This document shows, in pieces, positions 57,030 through 64,000 of a stretch of 64,000 nucleotides of DNA. How positions within the stretch are numbered: position 1 is the first letter of the stretch; each line of letters begins with the position of its first letter. Under the pieces are notes generated by a model that was given only the letters and a program-made list of their open reading frames with translations, was not told where the DNA came from and made no database searches. The DNA comes from Bremerella volcania (GTDB taxonomy: Bacteria; Planctomycetota; Planctomycetia; Pirellulales; Pirellulaceae), in contig NZ_CP036289.1 in assembly GCF_007748115.1 (NCBI RefSeq), forward strand, positions 930,001 to 994,000. Reading direction: 5' to 3'. Position numbers and translations under genes: made by a program.

Positions 57030-59246
57030 GTGGCGACGGCGACGATCCAGTCCGAACCCAACTTGCGCAGCGAAGTCCGTGTTCGTCCCGACTTGATCTA
57101 TGCTCGCCGGACCGAAGATGGCGACGAAACCTGGGTCGTGAAAGACCCGGTCACGCTGCGCTACTTTCACTTTGGTCCGTCGGAAGTCTACATTATGCGG
57201 CGGATCGATGGCCATAATTCGTTGGCATCGATCAAAGAGCAATACGACGAAGAATTTGCTCCCCATCGAATCTCGCAGCAGGAAATCCTTGGCTTTTGCC
57301 ACAGCCTGTACCAACGTGGATTATTGGTTGCTCCGGCTGAAAATCAGGCCGAAGGCCTGCTTGAGCGTCGGCACAAACAGGCCTGGATGCAGCGAGCCAG
57401 CCTGCCGCTGCAGGTCTTGGCCATTCGCCTGCCGGGCATCGATCCCGAGCGGTTCCTCGCGGCAACGCATGGTGCGGTCGACTGGCTGTTTCAGCGGGCC
57501 ACGGTCATCATCGTTTTACTGTGTGCGGCAATGGCGTTGCTATTGGGGCTGATCCATATCGAGTCGATCGCTGCCCGTTTACCGCACGAGTCGCAGTTCT
57601 TTCGCGGCGAAAATCTGGTCGTGCTGCTGATTACATTCGCCCTGGTCAAAGTGCTGCACGAGCTAGGGCATGCCTATTGTTGTAAAGCGATGGGAGGCGA
57701 GTGTCATCAGATTGGTATTTTGCTGATGGTCTTTACGCCGGCGATGTACTGCGACGTCTCCGACGCGTGGCTATTTCCCAAGCGATGGCAGCGTGTGTTT
57801 GTTTCGGCGGCCGGGATGTACGTCGAAGTCATGCTCGCGACGATTGCATTCGTGCTTTGGTTCTTCTCCGAACCAGGTGCCGTCAGTGATTGGCTGCTGA
57901 ATGTGGTGTTTGTTTGCGGGGTGAGTACGATTCTGGTGAATGCCAACCCGCTCTTGCGTTACGACGGCTACTACATCTTGTCTGATCTTCTGCACCTGCC
58001 GAACTTGAGTTCGCGTGCCACCGATGCGCTTTGGACGCCGATCAAAAACTGGTTTTACCGATATCCACGATACGTTGTGCCAGAGCCGCGTGCGGCAACA
58101 CTCCGTACTTATGCGATTTTGGCCATCATCTATCGGACGATGGTTTTTGGGCTCATCTTTTGGTTTCTCTACAAGGCATGTCGGCAGAACGACATTCTTC
58201 CGTTATGGCACACGGTCGCGGCCATGTTTGTCATCGGCCTCTTGTTGAAGCCGACGATCAGTTTGGTTCATTGGTTGAGGAGACCAAAGGGAAGGGGAGA
58301 CGCCATGGTGAAAAGCCGAGTCGCAATCGCTGCAGGGGTTATCGTGCTGGTTGGCTGTGCCCTCGGCATGGTCCCGGTGCCTTCGCGAATTCATGTGCCG
58401 GTCATTGCGGAAATCGATTCCGACCATCGCGTTTACGTGCAGGTCGACGGACGCGTGATCGAGACGGTTTTTCCTGAAGAGAACGTCGCCCAAGGAGATG
58501 TTCTGGCAGTTCTGAAGAACGAGGACATCGACGCCGATCTGCTGAAAACGGATGGCGAAATCGCAATTCAGCGTCAGCACTTGGAAGGTTTGGAACTGCG
58601 ATCCAACAACAATCCCGAGGCCGCCGCGCAGATCCCTACAGCAGAATCTGCACTGAAGGATCTTCAGCAGCGACGGATTGTACTGCAGCGGCAGTTAGAT
58701 CAGTTGACGATTCGGGCACCGGTCGATGGGGTCGTCATTCCGGCACCTCATAAGAATGACAAGGGGCATTCCGAGCGATTCCTGGCGCGGTGGTCGGGCA
58801 GCCCGCTCGATCCGAAGAATCGCGGGTGTCTTTTGCAACGCGGGGAACTGCTCTGCTTAATCGGAGATGCCCGTGCCCTACAAGCTCGCTTGTTCGTCGA
58901 CCAGGATCAGATTGAATTGATCCGCCCTGGCGATCCGGTGTCGATTTTATTCGACGGCAATTCGGTCCACAGCATTCAGGGGACTGTCAAAGAGGTTTCC
59001 ACCGACCAATCCGTGCAAATTCCTCGCAATCTGACGGCAAATCCGGCGCTCGGGCTAGAACGCAAAGAGGACGGCACAGTGGCTTTGATTGACGGGGCTT
59101 ATTCAGTGACCGTTACGCTCGACGAGACTTCGTCGCAAGAGATTCTGCCGGGCACGTGTGGCCGAGCGGTTGTCGTTGGACGAACGCAAACGCTATGGCA
59201 AATTGTGTCGCGATTCATCCAATTGAACTTCCGCTTCTTCAGTTAG
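57030..59246 (+). CDS. PqqD-like/M50 peptidase/HlyD fusion membrane protein
   Basis: The 738-residue protein has an N-terminal PqqD-like (RRE-type) domain (about 10-100; LRYFHFGPSEVYIMRRIDG), several membrane spans, a site-2-protease-like M50 core with zinc motif HELGH (210-214) and later NANPLLRYDGYY (an NPDG-like motif giving the third zinc ligand), then a C-terminal HlyD region (about 455-735; VQVDGRVIETVFPEENVAQGDVLAVL, coiled coil, and IRAPVDGVVIPAP). It starts with GTG 12 bp after the HlyD gene. The PqqD-like domain is the peptide-binding element used by many modified-peptide systems, so it may recognise a leader peptide of an exported substrate. No candidate precursor peptide is obvious nearby. 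Confidence 0.88.
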   Translation: MATATIQSEPNLRSEVRVRPDLIYARRTEDGDETWVVKDPVTLRYFHFGPSEVYIMRRIDGHNSLASIKEQYDEEFAPHRISQQEILGFCHSLYQRGLLVAPAENQAEGLLERRHKQAWMQRASLPLQVLAIRLPGIDPERFLAATHGAVDWLFQRATVIIVLLCAAMALLLGLIHIESIAARLPHESQFFRGENLVVLLITFALVKVLHELGHAYCCKAMGGECHQIGILLMVFTPAMYCDVSDAWLFPKRWQRVFVSAAGMYVEVMLATIAFVLWFFSEPGAVSDWLLNVVFVCGVSTILVNANPLLRYDGYYILSDLLHLPNLSSRATDALWTPIKNWFYRYPRYVVPEPRAATLRTYAILAIIYRTMVFGLIFWFLYKACRQNDILPLWHTVAAMFVIGLLLKPTISLVHWLRRPKGRGDAMVKSRVAIAAGVIVLVGCALGMVPVPSRIHVPVIAEIDSDHRVYVQVDGRVIETVFPEENVAQGDVLAVLKNEDIDADLLKTDGEIAIQRQHLEGLELRSNNNPEAAAQIPTAESALKDLQQRRIVLQRQLDQLTIRAPVDGVVIPAPHKNDKGHSERFLARWSGSPLDPKNRGCLLQRGELLCLIGDARALQARLFVDQDQIELIRPGDPVSILFDGNSVHSIQGTVKEVSTDQSVQIPRNLTANPALGLERKEDGTVALIDGAYSVTVTLDETSSQEILPGTCGRAVVVGRTQTLWQIVSRFIQLNFRFFS

Positions 59247-59273
59247 GCGAAGAAGCGGAAGCCAGCGACTCGA

Positions 59274-60266
59274 TTAAGGGAAGGCCGCACCGATGCCGGA
59301 GTAAACGACCCCGGTATAAACAACCCCTTTCCACGTGAAGGGCGTGGTGTGGATGTCGTGCGGGTTGCAGTCGCCAGGTCGGTAATGTCCCAGCGTGTAG
59401 ATTCGTTCACACGGTGGGTAAGCGCCCATCTTGTATGGCAAAGCCAAGGTGTTGCCGAAGAAGTGAGCAGCCGAGTAAACCGGCTGCAAGTGCTTGTGCG
59501 TGTGGCCGTATCGTTCCAGATTGACTTCTTCAAAGTAAAGCGGACGGTGATAGAAAGCAGGGGCTTCCCACATGGCAACCATGGGATACCAGTCGCGGTG
59601 GTAGCCGTTGGGGAAGTTTTCTTCTGGCTCTTGCGAGAAGACCTTCGCTGCGATGTTGGTTGGAGGTGCGACTTCCTTGCCGTCGACTTCATAATCGAAG
59701 GTACGACCGATACCAAACTGGTTGGCCAGCTTGCCATCGTATAGAATCTCGCGATCTTCCGGCGTCAAGCTCTCGAAGAAGCTATCAGGCTTGCCCGACA
59801 GGCGGCCGCGATCGTTGGCGATCGATGGCAGCGGCTGCGGCGGTGAAGCATCGGAAGGGCTGATCGGTTCTTCCGTCATTGGCATGGGCATCGGAACCGC
59901 TGGTGGCTCAGCCATTGGTTGGGCAGCTTCGACCATGGGAGCTGCTTCAGGGATTGCAGGCGGGTCAACGGCCGGCATCGGTTCCGGCACCGGCGGAGCG
60001 ATGTCGTCAAAAAGCGTCAACGCCGCCGCTCTTACCACGGGCTTGAGCGCCGCGGGGGCCGTTGCTGCGGTCACTTGAACTTGAGGGGTAGATTCAGCGG
60101 AAGCCGGTTGGACCTTTTTGACCACTGGCTGAATGCGCAACCTTGGTTTCGCCGCAGGTTCCGCTGCCGAAAGGGTGCTCACTAGGCACAGGGTGAGCAT
60201 CAGCAGCATGGAGGCGCGGCCCAAGTTGTGAAAACAAAGCTTTTGAATCTGCAAGACGCTGGGCAT
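59274..60266 (-). CDS. Planctomycete-specific secreted protein
   Basis: The 330-residue protein has a signal peptide (about 15-38, SMLLMLTLCLVSTLSAA), a Pro/Ala/Met-rich linker (about 95-150) and a compact C-terminal domain with many Tyr, His and Trp residues, including YGHTHKHLQPVYSAAHFFGN and YTLGHYRPGDCNPH. I recall this C-terminal pattern as typical of planctomycetes, but it has no known function. The ATG at 60266 begins the signal region and has GGAAG upstream; the frame to 60308 is less likely. It is convergent with the M50 gene and divergent from the giant protein. Confidence 0.78.
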   Translation of the reverse strand: MPSVLQIQKLCFHNLGRASMLLMLTLCLVSTLSAAEPAAKPRLRIQPVVKKVQPASAESTPQVQVTAATAPAALKPVVRAAALTLFDDIAPPVPEPMPAVDPPAIPEAAPMVEAAQPMAEPPAVPMPMPMTEEPISPSDASPPQPLPSIANDRGRLSGKPDSFFESLTPEDREILYDGKLANQFGIGRTFDYEVDGKEVAPPTNIAAKVFSQEPEENFPNGYHRDWYPMVAMWEAPAFYHRPLYFEEVNLERYGHTHKHLQPVYSAAHFFGNTLALPYKMGAYPPCERIYTLGHYRPGDCNPHDIHTTPFTWKGVVYTGVVYSGIGAAFP

Positions 60267-60712
60267 TGCGAGGCTTCCTCTACCAGACGTGGCACTCGAT
60301 TGGCACACTGAACGATCCGCTCCGCTGGGGGAACGGTTCAGAAGTTGTTTCGACCACTGAATATCCTCCCCCGCACAATTATGGGGAGAAATGAAAATAG
60401 CTTCCCAGCTTTCCTATCTTGTCGCGGAAGTGCAACACGAAGGGGCGACATGCGGTGGGCCGTTCTAAGGGAATTAAAGTGCCTACAAATGTGGTTTTGG
60501 CCTGAATTATGGAGTCTTCTGTAATTTCCCAGGAAGTTCATTGACACACCCCAAAAGCGTGATTTGAATGAACTTCTATCTGAGAATTCGTTAGTTTGGG
60601 GGATTTGGCGCAAATTGGGCAATTTGCGGCGTGTCGTGCGCCTGCAAACTCCTCCTCCCTTATCCGCGAACGAAGCCCCCTCTCTCCACTTGCAAACGCT
60701 GAGCAGCGAACC
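60267..60712. other. Divergent intergenic region before giant protein
   Basis: This 446-bp region separates a minus-strand secreted protein and the giant surface protein. It should hold both promoters. I see no convincing promoter boxes, repeat or small gene, and the giant gene's ribosome-binding site is weak. Confidence 0.45.
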
Positions 60713-63700
60713 ATGAAAAAGCAGACCCTCTGGAAGCGTATCTTTGGCCAGAAATCGGACAAGAAGGTCAAAGCGCAACATGCATTCCAGGAGCAGTTCG
60801 ACACTAAGCTGCGTTTTCGCGAGTTGGAGCCGCGCGTCGTGTTGGCGGCGGACATTAATTACAACGTCGGAACGGACACCTTGACCATCACCTACGACGC
60901 AGACGGAGGTGAGGTCACGGTCGGTCGCGACGTGGCTGGCAAGTTGGTCTTGGGTGGCGACCTGGGTACGGTCACTGGCTGGACGGATGGCAGCATCTAT
61001 TCCGTTACGAATTTATTTGCTTATGACGACGTCAACGCCGTCAGCACAACGCCGTCAACGCTAACGCTTCTCGATAGCCTAGACGATACGGCACATGGAA
61101 AGTCCTTCGTCACTGGCTTGACCGAACTAGTTAATGTTGACCAGTTCACCATCAGCGACAACGCCGATGTGAATCTTGGCAATTTTGCGTTTACTTCGAA
61201 TGTTGATGACGCGGACGCCAATCAGCTAGATCTGCTGGGAACGATGCGAACCAGCGAAACGCGTTTCCGTGTCTTCGCCACAAGCGATCAAACGACTGTC
61301 GTAAACGATGCGGACATTACGGAAACGCAAGTTGGGCAACTCATTTCGACAGGAATATTCCAAGCCTTCGAAGATAATACCGCAGGCGGCAAACTTTCCA
61401 TCGACATGTCGCGCGGGGCACACACAGTCGATTATATCTCAGCGAACCAGGATGACGTTGAACTGATGTTCAAGTCTGACGGAACGCTGACGCTTAACGA
61501 CGTCAATGCCACGAGTCTGTATTTGGAAACCGTTATGGGGGATATCAACCTCGATACGGGATTCAAGATTCAACAAACCGACGCGCTTGGCTCGGCGACA
61601 TTCATCGCAGGCACAGGCGGCAACATTGACATAACGGAATCAGGAAGTTCCTTCGCAGGTTCCATTAATCTGACGGGAAATGACGTTGCTCTGACTGCAA
61701 CAGGCAGTACTATCCAGCTTGATCAAGTCGATGTTGGCAATGATTTAACTCTCGTCTCTGCCAGTGACGTCACGCAAGTCTTGGGCAGTAGTATTGATGT
61801 CGATGGTGCGACGAGCCTGTCCTTGCAGTCCGGCGGCAGCGTTAACCTTCTTACCGGCACAAACGACTTCGCGGGAGAAGTGGAAGTCGATGGTACTGTG
61901 GCGAACTTGAAGAGTTTCCACTTAAGCAACGACAATGCGACTCCGCTTCTCGGAACGAACTTGCTCGGTCGATTCGCTTCGGGGGCGATGACGAACGTAT
62001 CCCTCGTATTTGCGAATGATGCTTCGTTCGATTTGCCTGCGATCGATATCCTGGGGGACTTGTTTGTTAGCGTTGGAGGTGATCTCAGCGATCAAAGCGG
62101 CAAACAGATCGTGGTGGGGAATATCGCTTCATTCGCTGCCACGAATATCAATTTGACGAATCATCTGCCTGGGCATGACTTTGAAAAGTTGACGCTCAAC
62201 GCTACCGCAAATGCCAGCGTTACTGAAACCGATGGCTTCACCTTTGCGGGCATCAGCAATATAACGGGTGACCTGGTCGTCACTTCCGGCGGAGCCATTG
62301 TTGACCAGGCCGATACGGAATTGACGGTTGGTAATCTGGCCAACTTGACGGGCACCCAAATCGATCTGACGAACACGACGGCGGTAACGGGTCACGCGCT
62401 GAACCTGGTGACCCTCGTTACCACTGGTACCGATCCGAACGACAATGCCTCGCTGTTGGAACTCGACGGATTTACCTTTGCGGGCGTGAATACGATCTTA
62501 GGCAACTTGACGGTCACTTCGGGCGGTGAGATCCTCGATCAGACCGATACGGAACTGTCCGTTGGCGATCTGGTGAGCCTGACCGGCACGCAAATCGATC
62601 TGACGAATACCACGGCGGTAACGGGTCACGCGCTGAACCTAGTGACGCTGGTCACCACCGGGACCAATCCGAACGACAATGCCTCGCTGCTGGAACTCGA
62701 TGGCTTCACTTTCGCCGGTGTGAACACGATTCTCGGTAACCTGACCGTCACCTCCGGTGGTGAAATCTTGGATCAGGCTGACACGGAATTGTCCGTCGGT
62801 GACCTGGCCAGCCTGACGGGCACGCAAATCGATCTGACCAATACCACCGCCGTGACGGGTCACGCACTGAACCTGGTGACCCTGGTCACGACTGGCACCG
62901 ATCCGAACGATAACGCGTCGCTCTTGGAATTGGATGGATTTACCTTTGCGGGCGTGAATACGATCTTAGGCAGCTTGACGGTCACCTCGGGTGGCGAGAT
63001 CCTGGATCAAGCCGATACGGAACTTTCGGTCGGCGATCTGGCCAGCTTGACGGGCACCCAAATCGATCTGACAAATACCACGGCGGTAACGGGTCACGCG
63101 CTGAACCTGGTGACCTTGGTTACCACGGGTACCGACCCCAACGATAACGCGTCGCTCTTGGAACTCGATGGCTTCACCTTCGCTGGGGTGAACACGATTC
63201 TTGGTAATCTGACCGTGACCTCCGGGGGTGAGATCCTCGATCAGACCGATACGGAACTATCCGTTGGCGATTTGGCGAGCCTGACCGGTACGCAAATCGA
63301 TCTGGCCAATACCACGGCGGTAACGGGTCACGCGCTGAACCTGGTGACCTTGGTTACCACGGGTACCGACCCCAACGATAACGCGTCGCTCTTGGAACTG
63401 GACGGGTTTACCTTCGCTGGGGTGAGTACGATCCTGGGTAACCTGATCGTCACATCCGGGGGTGAGATCTCGGATCAAGCCGATACGGAACTTTCGATCG
63501 GTGATCTGGCCAACTTGACAGGCACCCAAATCGATCTGACGAACACCACGGCAGTGACGGGTCATTCGCTGAACCTGGTGACCTTGGTTACCACGGGTAC
63601 CGACCCCAACGATAACGCGTCGCTCTTGGAACTGGACGGGTTTACCTTCGCTGGGGTGAGTACGATCCTGGGTAACCTGATCGTCACATCCGGGGGTGAG

Positions 63701-64000
63701 ATCTCGGATCAAGCCGATACGGAACTTTCGGTCGGTGATCTGGCCAACTTGACAGGCACCCAAATCGATCTGACGAACACCACGGCAGTGACGGGTCATT
63801 CGCTGAACCTGGTGACGCTGGTAACGACTGGAACCGACCCGAACGACAATGCGTCGCTCTTGGAATTGGACGGCTTCACGTTCGCTGGGGTGAACACGAT
63901 CCTGGGTAACCTAACCGTCACCTCGGGCGGAGAGATCTCGGATCAAGCGGATACGGAACTTTCGGTCAGTGATCTGGCCAGTCTGACGGGTAGCCAAATC
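60713..64000 (+). CDS. Giant LEPR-XLL surface protein with tandem repeats (partial)
   Basis: The open frame runs from the ATG at 60713 without a stop to the end of the window (1096 codons) and continues beyond. The N-terminus is basic (KKQTLWKRIFGQKSDKK) and contains ELEPRVVLAADINY (residues 37-50), the LEPR-XLL motif typical of giant planctomycete surface proteins. Residues 50-520 form beta-strand-rich, filament-like sequence (TLTITYDADGG, then many S/T/N/D turns). From residue 528 on there are near-identical 78-residue repeats. It is probably an exported adhesin or sheath-like surface protein. The adjacent M50/HlyD cluster may export it, but that is inference. Confidence 0.88.
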   Translation, partial: MKKQTLWKRIFGQKSDKKVKAQHAFQEQFDTKLRFRELEPRVVLAADINYNVGTDTLTITYDADGGEVTVGRDVAGKLVLGGDLGTVTGWTDGSIYSVTNLFAYDDVNAVSTTPSTLTLLDSLDDTAHGKSFVTGLTELVNVDQFTISDNADVNLGNFAFTSNVDDADANQLDLLGTMRTSETRFRVFATSDQTTVVNDADITETQVGQLISTGIFQAFEDNTAGGKLSIDMSRGAHTVDYISANQDDVELMFKSDGTLTLNDVNATSLYLETVMGDINLDTGFKIQQTDALGSATFIAGTGGNIDITESGSSFAGSINLTGNDVALTATGSTIQLDQVDVGNDLTLVSASDVTQVLGSSIDVDGATSLSLQSGGSVNLLTGTNDFAGEVEVDGTVANLKSFHLSNDNATPLLGTNLLGRFASGAMTNVSLVFANDASFDLPAIDILGDLFVSVGGDLSDQSGKQIVVGNIASFAATNINLTNHLPGHDFEKLTLNATANASVTETDGFTFAGISNITGDLVVTSGGAIVDQADTELTVGNLANLTGTQIDLTNTTAVTGHALNLVTLVTTGTDPNDNASLLELDGFTFAGVNTILGNLTVTSGGEILDQTDTELSVGDLVSLTGTQIDLTNTTAVTGHALNLVTLVTTGTNPNDNASLLELDGFTFAGVNTILGNLTVTSGGEILDQADTELSVGDLASLTGTQIDLTNTTAVTGHALNLVTLVTTGTDPNDNASLLELDGFTFAGVNTILGSLTVTSGGEILDQADTELSVGDLASLTGTQIDLTNTTAVTGHALNLVTLVTTGTDPNDNASLLELDGFTFAGVNTILGNLTVTSGGEILDQTDTELSVGDLASLTGTQIDLANTTAVTGHALNLVTLVTTGTDPNDNASLLELDGFTFAGVSTILGNLIVTSGGEISDQADTELSIGDLANLTGTQIDLTNTTAVTGHSLNLVTLVTTGTDPNDNASLLELDGFTFAGVSTILGNLIVTSGGEISDQADTELSVGDLANLTGTQIDLTNTTAVTGHSLNLVTLVTTGTDPNDNASLLELDGFTFAGVNTILGNLTVTSGGEISDQADTELSVSDLASLTGSQI
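62294..64000 (+). repeat. Tandem 234-bp (78-residue) repeats within the giant gene
   Basis: Equivalent codons recur at 62294, 62528, 62762, 62996, 63230, 63464, 63698 and 63932, exactly 234 bp apart, so at least seven full repeats are present and an eighth is cut by the window end. Each unit carries DTELSVGDLASLTGTQIDL, TNTTAVTGHALNLVTLVTTG and LLELDGFTFAGVNTILGNL or close variants. A degenerate unit lies before 62294 (near 62081). The stretch after 63340 is nearly identical to that after 63574, pointing to recent duplication or conversion. Confidence 0.92.

Noticed and set aside
63257-63799. 180-codon minus-strand frame with internal repeats
   Set aside because: It is the antisense of the 78-residue repeats of the giant gene; its repetition comes from the plus-strand protein.
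62294-64000. Regular repeats that could be taken for a CRISPR or satellite array
   Set aside because: The period is 234 bp, the frame is open throughout, and variation is mostly at third codon positions, so this is coding repeat DNA.

Overview
The window reads as a chromosome segment of a planctomycete, most likely of the Pirellulaceae (Blastopirellula/Bremerella/Rhodopirellula type). The lineage markers are two DUF1559 prepilin-like proteins, a DUF1592/DUF1552 pair with cytochrome c motifs, two secreted sulfatases, a giant surface protein with an LEPR-XLL N-terminus, PadR-linked membrane proteins and a planctomycete-type GAF/HlyD/M50 cluster. GC is moderate to high, codon use looks even along the window, and no tRNA, rRNA, CRISPR array or transposase was seen.

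Region by region. 1-1400: the 3' tip of nqrF, then apbE and nqrM, the assembly genes for the Na+-pumping NADH:quinone reductase. 1666-8470: secreted degradative and redox proteins (EF-hand esterase, sulfatase, DUF1592-type cytochrome, DUF1552 Tat protein). 8686-10841: a minus-strand zinc-ribbon protein, a small lipoprotein and a DUF1559 protein. 11066-11812: an Hsp20 gene behind a clear sigma-54 promoter. 11996-17374: an IlvD/Edd-family dehydratase and a very large protein I do not recognise. 17510-19373: PadR and two tandemly duplicated membrane proteins. 19370-22279 (minus): DUF4259, mogA, queD and a prepilin peptidase lacking its second catalytic aspartate. 23664-28034: a four-gene amidoligase operon (C39-like peptidase, RLAN/ATP-grasp RimK-like ligase, GCS2-type ligase, N-formylglutamate amidohydrolase).

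The centrepiece is a type VI secretion system (T6SS) in two blocks. Block 1 (28427-32570) is tssK-tssL-tssM-like, with two related inverted-repeat elements sitting in the gaps between the genes. The TssM homologue stops right after its third membrane span, so it has no periplasmic domain, and its Walker A motif is degenerate; two small paralogous lipoproteins follow it. Block 2 (41703-53791) is tssA-tssB-tssC-impD-impE-tssE-tssF-tssG-clpV, the order of the rhizobial imp locus. It is preceded by a FliA/SigB-like sigma factor with a small partner, and an intrinsic terminator lies between tssC and impD. No Hcp, VgrG, PAAR or TssJ is encoded here. A DUF1559 protein, a methyltransferase, a sulfatase and a TolC-family protein lie between the blocks.

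54062-59246 encodes a GAF-GAF-HlyD membrane protein, a second HlyD protein, and a PqqD-like/M50/HlyD fusion. The last gene (60713 to the window end) is a giant repeat protein with 78-residue tandem repeats and is cut off by the window edge.

Most promising for new biology: the planctomycete T6SS with a half-length TssM, the amidoligase operon, and the possible pairing of the M50/HlyD export cluster with the giant LEPR-XLL protein.
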